5,954 bases of DNA from Pseudomonadota bacterium (GCA_023387715.1 JAEWHQ010000355.1:1-5954); one strand, 5' to 3'. Positions 1-5,609 are shown, numbered from the stretch's first letter. Notes: generated by a model from the letters alone, not told the origin. Translations and numbers: made by a program.

Positions 1-1530
1 AATCTCTTGTGCCAGATTGCGATAAAGCGCATCGGCGCGGGAGCTGTATCCTGCTGCTTCCAACCGTTTGATCGCCTGCACGGCCGGACGATTGGCAAAA
101 TTGGCACGATCTGCGTTGCTTGGCTTAGGGTAGGGAAGTTCCAAGGTGGACTGACCAAGCTTAGCCGCGGCCAGCTGACCGTAGAATGTGGTGCCGTAAT
201 GCGCAGCGCGCTGATAATAATTACCGGCATTGCCGCCAGCGCCAGCTTCTGCTGCACGACCCAACCAATAATAAGCGCGTGATGCAGAAATTGCGCCGGA
301 TGAAATCTCGGCAATACGGGCAAAGTGCTTTGCTGCCGTTTTCGGATCATTCAATGAGCGTAATGCGTACCAGCCGGCATGAAACTCAGCATCAGCTGCC
401 ATGGCTGGTGATTCTGCCGCATGAGCGGCCGCGACCTGATAAGCCAGTTTCGCTTGGCCAATATCAACCAATTCACGCGATAAAACGCGGCGCTCTGTCC
501 ACCATGCATCCGGATCAACCAGTGTTTTGGCATCTTTCGGCGCTTTAATCATGATCTGCGATGCATCCCTGAAGCGTTCAGCACGACGTAAATAACGGGC
601 TTTTACAAACAGAAAAGACGGGTGTGAATGCCATGATTTATCAACGGCATTGATTTTCTGTGCTGCATCATTGCTATTTTTAGATACAGCAAGATAAGCC
701 TGATAAAGTGATTGCGCTTGCGCAGGGCCTGCAAGATTGGCAGCCGATTGCATGCGGCCGTTGTAAAGCGAGCGGATCAGGCGCTTAAGATGATCATCAC
801 GCGTCAGAGTATCTGAAAACTCACGCAAGACAGACTGTTCTTCGGCCTGTGACAGGCGTGCATTTGCCCACCATGGCGCCAGCAGCTGTCTGGCTTTGGC
901 ATTATTGCCGCTTGCTTTATGAGCGCGCGCCAATGTCACAATGCCTTCTGTTGTTTGCGGAAGGCTATTGCCAAATGCGCCGATTACCTGACCTGCAGGT
1001 AATTTTTCGCGCGCCAAGGCACGTTCTGAATTATTGCGGATGGCGGTCATGCCTGGCCAGCCCTGTAATTCAGCAGCAGCAGCCGCAATCTCCGCGCTTG
1101 TGATGCCCTCTGCATTGGAGGTGGCAATCACCCACGATAGAATTTGACGGTCAATACTGCCTCTGGCCATGTTGTTTTTCATGGCGATTGTACGGGCGGC
1201 ATTCTTGTTTTCAAGTGCGTCCAGTGCAGCCTTCAATGTGCCGCTGACAACAGCCGGATTGGCCGCGCGCGGAACGCTGGAGGTAATAACCTGATCCTGC
1301 AATGTCGGGCGCTGGCTCGGGCGCGGCTGCGGTGTCACCAGATTAATCGGCGACTCGCGCGTGGCTGACGGCGCAAACGGTGTTGGAACAGGGCGTGAAA
1401 ACGGCGTCGGAATATCGGCAGACGGCAAAGGCTGCGCGATTACTGTGGCTGTTGGCAGGCAAAGCATCAGGCTGCACCCTGCAAGCAGGATGTTACGCCA
1501 AACCGGTGCTCTTTGATCAACTTTACGCAT
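1..1530 (-). CDS. slt: Soluble lytic murein transglycosylase, N-terminal part (runs off the left edge)
   Basis: An uninterrupted minus-strand frame of 510 codons begins at ATG 1530 and is still open at base 1. The first ~33 residues look like an export signal: Arg/Lys-rich start, hydrophobic stretch, and a plausible signal peptidase cut after TVIA (residue 32). A Pro-rich linker follows, with PTPF occurring twice near residues 40-52. From about residue 90 on there is an Ala-rich helical repeat region, including RAYYWLGRAAEA and TTFYGQLAAAKLG, which is typical of the superhelical U-domain of Slt enzymes. Family knowledge: these periplasmic enzymes cleave peptidoglycan glycan strands to 1,6-anhydromuropeptides. 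The catalytic SLT domain with its Glu is normally C-terminal and is not in this window, so activity cannot be judged. The frame stays open upstream to 1680 and has another ATG at 1588-1590 and a GTG at 1543-1545. I chose 1530 because it puts the signal peptide at the N-terminus; no start has a strong Shine-Dalgarno sequence. Confidence 0.85.
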   Translation of the reverse strand, partial: MRKVDQRAPVWRNILLAGCSLMLCLPTATVIAQPLPSADIPTPFSRPVPTPFAPSATRESPINLVTPQPRPSQRPTLQDQVITSSVPRAANPAVVSGTLKAALDALENKNAARTIAMKNNMARGSIDRQILSWVIATSNAEGITSAEIAAAAAELQGWPGMTAIRNNSERALAREKLPAGQVIGAFGNSLPQTTEGIVTLARAHKASGNNAKARQLLAPWWANARLSQAEEQSVLREFSDTLTRDDHLKRLIRSLYNGRMQSAANLAGPAQAQSLYQAYLAVSKNSNDAAQKINAVDKSWHSHPSFLFVKARYLRRAERFRDASQIMIKAPKDAKTLVDPDAWWTERRVLSRELVDIGQAKLAYQVAAAHAAESPAMAADAEFHAGWYALRSLNDPKTAAKHFARIAEISSGAISASRAYYWLGRAAEAGAGGNAGNYYQRAAHYGTTFYGQLAAAKLGQSTLELPYPKPSNADRANFANRPAVQAIKRLEAAGYSSRADALYRNLAQEI

Positions 1531-1638
1531 ATTGAACCAAACCACATTGCTTTTGCTCTGATTAGTTGTCTCGCATGAAATGAACTTCATTTGAAAGCTG
1601 CGGGACGTGTCAGGGCAGAGGAACTTTTTTTCTTTTCC

Positions 1639-1644
1639 ATTATA
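1639..1644 (-). promoter_or_regulatory. Possible -10 element for slt
   Basis: Reading the minus strand, 1644 to 1639 is a perfect TATAAT, which would give a transcript starting near 1632 and a leader of about 100 bases before slt. I find no good -35 at 16-18 bases, so this rests on the -10 alone in an AT-rich stretch. The overlapping bases 1641-1646 also read TATAAT on the plus strand, again without a -35. Confidence 0.3.
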
Positions 1645-1720
1645 ATTTTTATCAGTGAAGGCATCGTTAACAAACCATTATGAATAAGATCGGATAACTA
1701 ACGCCCATTGGGTCGTAAAA

Positions 1721-1748
1721 TTGCTTGCTCCATTCTTATGGCAATACT
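1721..1748 (+). promoter_or_regulatory. Candidate dapA promoter
   Basis: TTGCTT (1721-1726) and AATACT (1743-1748) are separated by 16 bases, a modest sigma-70-type match. It would start transcription near 1755 and leave a leader of about 60 bases before dapA. The rest of the divergent gap 1531-1814 shows no gene or operator I can recognise. Confidence 0.35.
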
Positions 1749-1801
1749 ATGGTGCGACCACTTTCGTCGGGTTTTCCGGCGTTTATTAACATTTCATCTC
1801 T

Positions 1802-1807
1802 CAGGAG
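1802..1807 (+). promoter_or_regulatory. Ribosome binding site fixing the dapA start
   Basis: CAGGAG lies 7 bases before ATG 1815. The frame is open further upstream, with an ATG at 1725, but only 1815 has a Shine-Dalgarno sequence and gives the family-standard protein start [13 protein letters not shown]. Confidence 0.85.
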
Positions 1808-1814
1808 TTTATTG

Positions 1815-2696
1815 ATGCTGAAGGGCTCAATCACCGCACTCGTTACGCCATTCGATCGTGATGGTGCATTTGACGAGAAATCCTTCCGCTCCTTCGTGAA
1901 TTGGCAAATTCAAGAGGGTACCAATGGTTTGGTGCCTGTCGGTACAACCGGTGAAACACCTACGCTCTCGCATGACGAGCATAAGCGGGTCATTGAAGTC
2001 TGTATTGAAGTCGCGGACAAGCGCGTGCCGGTCATTGCAGGTGCCGGTTCAAACAATACACGTGAAGCGATTGAACTGGCGCAGCACGCTGAAAAAGCGG
2101 GCGCGGATGCGGTTCTCGTGGTTACACCTTATTACAATAAACCTAATCAGCGCGGCCTTTATGAGCATTTCGCGGCAATCGCCCGTGAAATCACTGTGCC
2201 CATCGTGATGTATAACATTCCGGGTCGCTCAATCGTTGATATGTTGCCGGAAACCATGGGTCGTCTGGTTGCAGATCATAAAAACATTGTGGCCGTTAAA
2301 GACGCAACCGGTCGTATTGAGCGTGTCTCCGAACAGCGTGCAGTCTGTGGCAAGGATTTCATCCAGTTGTCGGGTGAAGATGCAACAGCATTGGGCTTTA
2401 ATGCCCATGGCGGTCATGGCTGCATTTCGGTGACCTCAAACATTGCTCCGCGCCTTTGCACTGAGTTTCAGGCTGCCTGCCTGAGTGGTGACTATGCAAA
2501 AGCACTGGAATATCAGGATCGCCTGATGCCATTGCATAAAGCATTGTTTATTGAGCCAAATCCGGCTGGCCCAAAATATGCTTTGTCGCGTTTGGGTCTG
2601 ATGGAGCCGGTCGTTCGCTCGCCGATGGTTCAATTGGAAGAATCGACACGCCTCATCATTGATCTTGCCATGCAACATGCTGGTCTGATTAATTAA
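1815..2696 (+). CDS. dapA: 4-hydroxy-tetrahydrodipicolinate synthase
   Basis: The 293-residue product matches the usual DapA length. This cytoplasmic TIM-barrel aldolase condenses pyruvate with aspartate semialdehyde, the first committed step to diaminopimelate and lysine. Visible hallmarks are GTTGE with the Thr44/Thr45 pair, TPYYN with Tyr107, MYNIPGR with Tyr133 and Arg138, and the Schiff-base lysine at Lys162 in [17 protein letters not shown] near residues 199-209 is also typical. His53, His56, Asn80, Glu84 and Tyr106 occupy the positions of the lysine-binding allosteric site in E. coli DapA, so feedback inhibition by lysine is plausible (inference from alignment by eye). It is preceded by a good ribosome binding site and followed 15 bases later by an intrinsic terminator, so it is probably a single-gene transcript. 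It sits divergently from slt; both serve the cell wall, but shared regulation is not shown. Confidence 0.97.
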   Translation: MLKGSITALVTPFDRDGAFDEKSFRSFVNWQIQEGTNGLVPVGTTGETPTLSHDEHKRVIEVCIEVADKRVPVIAGAGSNNTREAIELAQHAEKAGADAVLVVTPYYNKPNQRGLYEHFAAIAREITVPIVMYNIPGRSIVDMLPETMGRLVADHKNIVAVKDATGRIERVSEQRAVCGKDFIQLSGEDATALGFNAHGGHGCISVTSNIAPRLCTEFQAACLSGDYAKALEYQDRLMPLHKALFIEPNPAGPKYALSRLGLMEPVVRSPMVQLEESTRLIIDLAMQHAGLIN

Positions 2697-2711
2697 TCTA
2701 TGCCAAACAGA

Positions 2712-2741
2712 AAAAGCGTCTTTATTTTTAAAGACGCTTTT
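2712..2741 (+). terminator. Intrinsic terminator after dapA
   Basis: A perfect 12-bp inverted repeat, AAAAGCGTCTTT (2712-2723) and its complement (2730-2741), encloses a 6-base loop. The 3' arm ends in TTTT, and the 5' arm supplies an A-run, so it could work in both directions. It separates dapA from smpB. Confidence 0.88.
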
Positions 2742-2756
2742 AATCTGTGTGACAGG

Positions 2757-2762
2757 TATTAT
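2757..2762 (+). promoter_or_regulatory. Candidate smpB -10 element
   Basis: TATTAT (2757-2762) overlaps a second option, TATAAC (2762-2767). Either would place the transcript start between about 2769 and 2774, at or just before ATG 2774. No clear -35 is seen because the dapA terminator occupies the expected spot. No Shine-Dalgarno sequence lies at a workable distance: the only AGG (2754-2756) is about 17 bases from the ATG. Confidence 0.4.
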
Positions 2763-2773
2763 ATAACCTCATT

Positions 2774-3250
2774 ATGAATAAGCCAAAAACACCGACAGTG
2801 CGCAAAATTATCGCGGAAAACCGCCGTGCGCGCTTTAATTTTGAAATTGTGAGCACGCTGGAAGCAGGTCTGGTTCTGACGGGGACGGAAGTGAAATCAC
2901 TTCGCGCCAATCAGTCCAATATTGCTGAAAGCTATGCGAGCTTTGAAAATGGTGAGTTTTGGCTGATTAACTCTTATATTCCTGAATATACGCAAGGCAA
3001 TCGCTTCAATCATGATCCGCGGCGCCTGCGTAAATTGCTCGTCAGCCGCCGTGAAATGGCGCGATTGTTCAACTCTGTTTCGCGCGATGGTATGACTGTT
3101 GTGCCGTTGAAGCTTTATTTCAATGATCGGGGACGGGTGAAGCTGGAATTGGCGGTCGCGCGCGGTAAGAAGCTGCACGATAAGCGTCAGACTGAGAAAA
3201 TGCGCGATTGGAATCGCGAAAAATCACGCTTACTGCGCGATAAAGGCTAA
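2774..3250 (+). CDS. smpB: SsrA (tmRNA)-binding protein SmpB
   Basis: The 158-residue product has the standard SmpB length and layout. SmpB binds tmRNA and the stalled ribosome, allowing trans-translation to release the ribosome and tag the incomplete protein. The sequence shows the OB-fold core ([11 protein letters not shown] near residues 15-25, [13 protein letters not shown] at 32-44, then the Asn/Ile/Tyr-rich strand region), [11 protein letters not shown] at 79-89, and GKKLHDKR at 131-138 with His135, which corresponds to the functionally important tail His of E. coli SmpB. The strongly basic C-terminal tail (residues 137-158), which becomes helical in the mRNA channel in characterised homologues, is complete. 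The gene starts 33 bases after the dapA terminator and lacks a recognisable ribosome binding site. It converges on the uracil-DNA glycosylase gene. No tmRNA gene is present in this window. Confidence 0.97.
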   Translation: MNKPKTPTVRKIIAENRRARFNFEIVSTLEAGLVLTGTEVKSLRANQSNIAESYASFENGEFWLINSYIPEYTQGNRFNHDPRRLRKLLVSRREMARLFNSVSRDGMTVVPLKLYFNDRGRVKLELAVARGKKLHDKRQTEKMRDWNREKSRLLRDKG

Positions 3251-3280
3251 ACTTATCATCATTGATTGTTGAGAAATGCA

Positions 3281-3307
3281 GATGCTGGCAGATTAATTGC
3301 CAGCGTC
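3281..3307. terminator. Hairpin between convergent smpB and UDG genes
   Basis: GCTGGCA (3284-3290) pairs with TGCCAGC (3298-3304), extended by three outer pairs (one wobble) to a 10-bp stem around a 7-base loop. It overlaps the stop codon of the minus-strand UDG gene (3293-3295). Neither side has a proper T-run, so it is a plausible shared terminator or 3'-end stabiliser rather than a textbook intrinsic terminator. Confidence 0.5.
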
Positions 3308-3940
3308 CAGATAGTTGCGCACATTCTCGAAAACATCGTGGAACATTTTTTCAGTTAAAACACCGGTATTGGTGTTGTAGCGCGAGCAGTGATAGCTGGA
3401 AAAAATCCGGATCCCGTTAATATCGGTTTCCTTGCCATGGCCAAACTTATGTTTGGAAACAGCTTCGCCAAAGGCGCGGATCGTGGACTGATGCGCGATA
3501 GTGCCAAGAGTGACAATGGCGCGTAAATTATTGAAGCCGGAGAGGGCGGGCTTTAAAAACTGGCGGCAATTGTTGATTTCGGATGCTGTGGGTTTGTTTT
3601 CCGGCGGCACACAGCGCACAGCATTGACAATCATTGTGTCGATGAGTTCAAGGCTATCGTCAATGCGCGCTTCAAATTTGCCGCGGGCAAAGCCTAAATC
3701 AATCAAAGTGCTATAGAGAAGGTCACCTGCGTAATCGCCGGTAAAAGGGCGGCCGGTTCGGTTTGCGCCACGTAAACCGGGGGCAAGCCCGATAATCATC
3801 AGGCTGACGCTGTCATCGCCGCCAACAGGCATGAATGGCGGAACCGGAGCATTGTGCCATTCCGGTTCTTTTACGCGCCATTCTTGTAAAAAATCATGCA
3901 AACGCGGACAAATCGCGCAGTCATGTGAAGGATGGATCAT
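3293..3940 (-). CDS. Uracil-DNA glycosylase, Fe-S type, family 5 (UDGb)-like
   Basis: The 215-residue product removes uracil, and in this family often other deaminated bases, from DNA to start base excision repair (family knowledge). Four cysteines fit a [4Fe-4S] cluster: Cys8 and Cys11 as CxxC at the N-terminus, then Cys110 and Cys125. Motif 1 is GLAPG at 51-55, continuing as GANRTGRPFTGD, where the GANRTGR signature points to family 5 rather than family 4. Motif 2 is HCSRYNTNTG at 184-193. Motif 1 lacks the Asp/Glu that acts as general base in several other UDG families, as expected for family 5. ATG 3940 has a good AAGGG ribosome binding site on the minus strand, about 5 bases upstream. 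It lies 28 bases downstream of the NYN gene and is probably co-transcribed with it. Family 4 remains an alternative but is less likely. Confidence 0.9.
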   Translation of the reverse strand: MIHPSHDCAICPRLHDFLQEWRVKEPEWHNAPVPPFMPVGGDDSVSLMIIGLAPGLRGANRTGRPFTGDYAGDLLYSTLIDLGFARGKFEARIDDSLELIDTMIVNAVRCVPPENKPTASEINNCRQFLKPALSGFNNLRAIVTLGTIAHQSTIRAFGEAVSKHKFGHGKETDINGIRIFSSYHCSRYNTNTGVLTEKMFHDVFENVRNYLDAGN

Positions 3941-3959
3941 GTTTACCCTTCAGAAGAAT

Positions 3960-3981
3960 CGACGATGATCAATAATCGTCG
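3960..3981 (-). other. Hairpin at the NYN-UDG junction
   Basis: On the minus strand CGACGAT and ATCGTCG form a perfect 7-bp stem around an 8-base loop that contains the NYN stop codon. It is followed by ATTCTT rather than a clean T-run. It could be a weak partial terminator or a processing site between the two genes. Part of the symmetry comes from the GAC/GAT codons of the acidic C-terminus, so chance is possible. Confidence 0.3.
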
Positions 3982-4559
3982 TCTTCCATATCATCAGCTA
4001 CAAAGCGCGGTGCCTGCTGCTGCGGACGTTCGGACATTTCACGGCCGATTTCTGATTTCAGCGACACGAGATCAATGAAATGGTCTGCCTGACGGCGCAG
4101 TTCATCGGAAATCATTGCAGGCTGAGTGGTCAGCGTCGAAACGATAGAAACTTTGCGACCCTTGCGCTGCAAGGCCTCAACCAGTGAACGGAAATCGCCG
4201 TCGCCAGAGAAAATAACGAAATGGTCAATGGCATCGGTCAGCTGCATCGCATCAACGGTCAGCTCAATATCCATATTGCCTTTAACTTTGCGACGTCCGG
4301 TTGCGTCGGTGAATTCTTTGGCAGCTTTGGTGATGACTTTGTAGCCGTTATAATCAAGCCAATCAATCAAAGGTCTAATTGACGAGTATTCCTGATCTTC
4401 TACCAATGCTGTGTAATAATAAGCACGCAGCAAATAGCCACGGTTCTGAAATGCTTTTAGTAATTTGCGGTAGTCAATGTCGAAACCGAGTGTTTTGGAG
4501 GCTGCATATAGATTAGCGCCATCGATGAAAAGGGCGATCTTTTCACGGGAATCGAACAT
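3969..4559 (-). CDS. NYN-domain (LabA/DUF88-type) protein, probable ribonuclease
   Basis: The 196-residue product has a NYN/PIN-like nuclease fold over residues 7-165. The acidic, metal-binding signature is visible in order: FIDGAN with Asp13 and Asn16, GNMDIELTVDAM with Asp97 and Asp103, and FSGDGDF with Asp120 and Asp122. VIFSGDGDFRSLVEAL followed by RKGRKVSIVS is characteristic of the LabA-like branch. These proteins are predicted metal-dependent RNases, but the physiological target is generally unknown, so no substrate is claimed here. After residue 170 the protein becomes low-complexity (Gln-rich, then an acidic tail MEDDDY). The ATG at 4559 has a GTGGA-like ribosome binding site 9 bases away. 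It heads a two-gene minus-strand unit with the uracil-DNA glycosylase and is divergent from rpoZ. All key acidic residues are present, so it looks active. Confidence 0.9.
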   Translation of the reverse strand: MFDSREKIALFIDGANLYAASKTLGFDIDYRKLLKAFQNRGYLLRAYYYTALVEDQEYSSIRPLIDWLDYNGYKVITKAAKEFTDATGRRKVKGNMDIELTVDAMQLTDAIDHFVIFSGDGDFRSLVEALQRKGRKVSIVSTLTTQPAMISDELRRQADHFIDLVSLKSEIGREMSERPQQQAPRFVADDMEDDDY

Positions 4560-4749
4560 ATGTAAAAATCCACTCTACAGGCATGGGCCTAAAAACCAGT
4601 CTAACTGGATGGCCGTCGTGAAACATATAAATGGCGACGTCAAAAGAACTTTTTGGTGCAACTTACGTCTTGAGCCTATTTTCTAAGGGGAATGCACAGA
4701 AATACAAGCAACCCTAGGTTGATTTGCCCTAATTGTAATGGCTTAAATG
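4560..4749. other. Intergenic region upstream of the NYN gene; no gene seen
   Basis: This is the NYN-proximal half of the gap between the NYN gene and rpoZ. I find no convincing minus-strand promoter. One small hairpin, CCAGT (4596-4600) with ACTGG (4604-4608), is followed on the minus strand by TTTTT (4595-4591), and GGCC at 4586-4589 and 4611-4614 could close a larger stem. This could weakly attenuate NYN transcription, but a 5-bp stem is poor evidence. Confidence 0.3.
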
Positions 4750-4779
4750 TTGATAATTGAACTATTTTTTCGTTAAAAT
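4750..4779 (+). promoter_or_regulatory. Candidate distal promoter upstream of rpoZ
   Basis: TTGATA (4750-4755) and TAAAAT (4774-4779), each one base off consensus, are spaced 18 bases apart. The start would be near 4786, about 200 bases before rpoZ and in front of a structured stretch ending in a terminator-like hairpin. Confidence 0.45.
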
Positions 4780-4813
4780 CTGGGGAATGCTTGTCGGCTT
4801 GCTAACAAAGCCT

Positions 4814-4842
4814 CTGACTGGTATTCTGGCAAAGAATATAAA
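4814..4842 (+). promoter_or_regulatory. Candidate proximal promoter for the leader/small RNA
   Basis: CTGACT (4814-4819) and TATAAA (4837-4842) are spaced by the ideal 17 bases. The start would be near 4849, giving either a ~70-base transcript ending at the hairpin at 4883-4920 or, on readthrough, a 135-base leader for rpoZ. Confidence 0.45.
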
Positions 4843-4875
4843 ATTCTGTTATGCAATAGAGGACGGCTTACAAAA

Positions 4876-4956
4876 ATGAGGACGCGCGGGTTGTTTCGCG
4901 CGGCTTTTACTTGTTTTTTTTCGCCTTTCACGCTATGTGCAGACAAATTTCGTTAA
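4876..4956 (+). CDS. Possible 26-residue leader peptide upstream of rpoZ (weak)
   Basis: A short frame runs from ATG 4876 to TAA 4954-4956, inside the predicted leader and across the terminator-like hairpin. The peptide starts MRTRGLFRAAF and contains six Phe. AGAGGA (4858-4863) is 12 bases upstream, rather far for a ribosome binding site. Much of the Phe content is forced by the T-run, so coding is doubtful. If translated, ribosome position could affect the hairpin, but nothing in the sequence proves this. Confidence 0.15.
   Translation: MRTRGLFRAAFTCFFSPFTLCADKFR
4883..4920 (+). terminator. Terminator-like hairpin 64 bases upstream of rpoZ
   Basis: CGCGCG (4883-4888) pairs with CGCGCG (4897-4902) across an 8-base loop. 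It is followed by TTTT (4905-4908) and then a longer T-rich run to 4920. The stem is strong, but the first T-run begins two bases after it and is interrupted by AC, so termination may be partial. Confidence 0.6.
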
Positions 4957-4968
4957 AGATCGTATTAT
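4940..4968 (+). promoter_or_regulatory. Candidate rpoZ promoter downstream of the hairpin
   Basis: CAGACA (4940-4945) and TATTAT (4963-4968) are 17 bases apart. Transcription would start near 4975, leaving under 10 bases before ATG 4984 and cutting into the ribosome binding site, which is a weakness of this call. Without it, rpoZ would depend on readthrough of the hairpin at 4883-4920. Confidence 0.3.
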
Positions 4969-4983
4969 GAAAGGGACCCGCTG

Positions 4984-5388
4984 ATGGCCCGCGTCACCGT
5001 TGAGGATTGCGTAGACAAGGTAGACAACCGCTTTGAGCTGGTTCTGCTTGCCAGTCATCGTGCACGCCAGATTTCGCAAGGCGGACAGATTACCGTCGAT
5101 CGCGATAATGACAAAAACCCTGTTGTTGCATTGCGTGAAATCGCCGATGAAACACTTTCACCAGACGATCTGAAAGAAGATCTGATCCATTCGCTGCAGA
5201 AGCATGTGGAAGTGGATGAGCCTGAAGCTGCACCAACTGCATTGCTGACCGGTAGCATTGATGCAACCGCTGAAGGCATGGATGAAGCCGGTGAAGATGA
5301 AGCAGTTGTCTTCGATCAGATGTCTGAAGAAGAATTGCTGGCCGGTATTGAAGGTCTGGTTGCTCCGGAAAAAAGCGACGACTTCTAA
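4984..5388 (+). CDS. rpoZ: DNA-directed RNA polymerase omega subunit
   Basis: The 134-residue product is the small RNA polymerase subunit that supports beta-prime folding and core assembly. The N-terminal half is the conserved omega fold: [29 protein letters not shown] at 15-30, and [12 protein letters not shown] at 45-56. Residues 1-3 (MAR) and Arg51 correspond to residues that, in E. coli omega (MAR and Arg52), help form ppGpp site 1 at the beta-prime interface. The C-terminal half, from about residue 75, is an acidic low-complexity extension ending in EKSDDF. It makes the protein clearly longer than the ~90-residue E. coli omega; similar extensions are usual in alphaproteobacteria. ATG 4984 has the ribosome binding site AAGGGA (4971-4976) at 7 bases. 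It is followed by a strong terminator, so the downstream rsh gene is probably expressed mostly from its own promoter. Confidence 0.96.
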   Translation: MARVTVEDCVDKVDNRFELVLLASHRARQISQGGQITVDRDNDKNPVVALREIADETLSPDDLKEDLIHSLQKHVEVDEPEAAPTALLTGSIDATAEGMDEAGEDEAVVFDQMSEEELLAGIEGLVAPEKSDDF

Positions 5389-5399
5389 TTATTTGCCCG

Positions 5400-5415
5400 A
5401 CCGGCTGCGGCCGGT
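5400..5415 (+). other. GC-rich hairpin just after rpoZ
   Basis: ACCGGC (5400-5405) pairs with GCCGGT (5410-5415) around a 4-base loop, 11 bases after the rpoZ stop. Its nearest T-run (5423-5427) is 7 bases away, so it is more likely a 3'-end stabilising hairpin, or a helper to the stronger terminator just downstream, than a terminator itself. Confidence 0.5.
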
Positions 5416-5428
5416 TACTGAATTTTTG

Positions 5429-5467
5429 ATATGCGTCGCAACTTTTAAGTTGTGGCGCATATTTTTT
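5429..5467 (+). terminator. Strong intrinsic terminator after rpoZ
   Basis: The 5' arm ATATGCGTCGCAACT (5429-5443) pairs with the 3' arm 5448-5462 over about 15 bp, with two G-T wobbles and a 4-base loop (TTTA, 5444-5447). It runs directly into TTTTT (5463-5467). Confidence 0.92.
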
Positions 5468-5505
5468 AACGGCACTGCAACGTGTCTGCGACATAAAAGG
5501 ACTTA

Positions 5506-5511
5506 TATAAT
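5506..5511 (+). promoter_or_regulatory. Candidate rsh promoter -10 element
   Basis: A perfect TATAAT lies between the rpoZ terminator and rsh, predicting a start near 5518 and a leader of about 90 bases. The -35 region at the proper distance (TGTCTG, 5483-5488) is poor, so an activator or a weak promoter is possible. Confidence 0.45.
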
Positions 5512-5569
5512 AATTACGCGCTAGCGTTGAAAATTATACTTGTCAGCAAAAATGCATGGTTTACTTTAA

Positions 5570-5591
5570 AAACACTGATGTGTTTGTTTTT
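5570..5591 (+). other. Terminator-like hairpin in the rsh leader
   Basis: AAACAC (5570-5575) pairs with GTGTTT (5580-5585) around TGAT. It is followed by one G and then TTTTT (5587-5591), ending only 3 bases before the rsh ribosome binding site TAGGAG (5595-5600). The stem is short and AT-rich, so termination would be weak; it could still affect translation initiation. Confidence 0.3.
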
Positions 5592-5609
5592 GTATAGGAG
5601 TTCCTGTCG

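Larger units (their letters stand above)
4786..4920 (+). ncRNA. Candidate small RNA or rpoZ leader RNA (unrecognised)
   Basis: I do not recognise this as a known RNA family. The stretch begins at a predicted promoter start and ends with a GC-rich hairpin and T-runs. Inside it, AAGCC (4808-4812) can pair with GGCTT at 4796-4800. Alternatively AAG plus CCTCT (4808-4815) can pair with AGAGG (4858-4862) and CTT (4867-4869), closing a long arm. AGAAT (4833-4837) can likewise pair with the upstream TATTCT (4822-4827) or with the downstream ATTCT (4843-4847). These are mutually exclusive helices, as in leaders that switch structure, but short AT-rich helices also arise by chance. Confidence 0.35.

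Noticed and set aside
7..1368. Several plus-strand frames of 74-120 codons
   Set aside because: They are antisense shadows of the slt frame, with no recognisable protein features or ribosome binding sites.
1725..1814. N-terminal extension of dapA from the ATG at 1725
   Set aside because: The extra 30 residues do not resemble the DapA N-terminus, there is no ribosome binding site at 1725, and CAGGAG lies at the right distance before 1815.
4477..4686. 69-codon plus-strand frame overlapping the NYN start
   Set aside because: It is largely antisense to the well-supported NYN gene, has no family signature and has no good ribosome binding site.
4786..4920. Known RNAs such as tmRNA, 6S RNA or a tRNA in the rpoZ upstream gap
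   Set aside because: No tRNA-like acceptor or T-loop sequence, no CCA end and no 6S-like long closing stem were found; only an unassigned structured RNA is supportable.
5055..5524. Frames on both strands overlapping rpoZ and its terminator
   Set aside because: They run through the strong rpoZ coding sequence or the terminator stem, and their compositions look non-coding.
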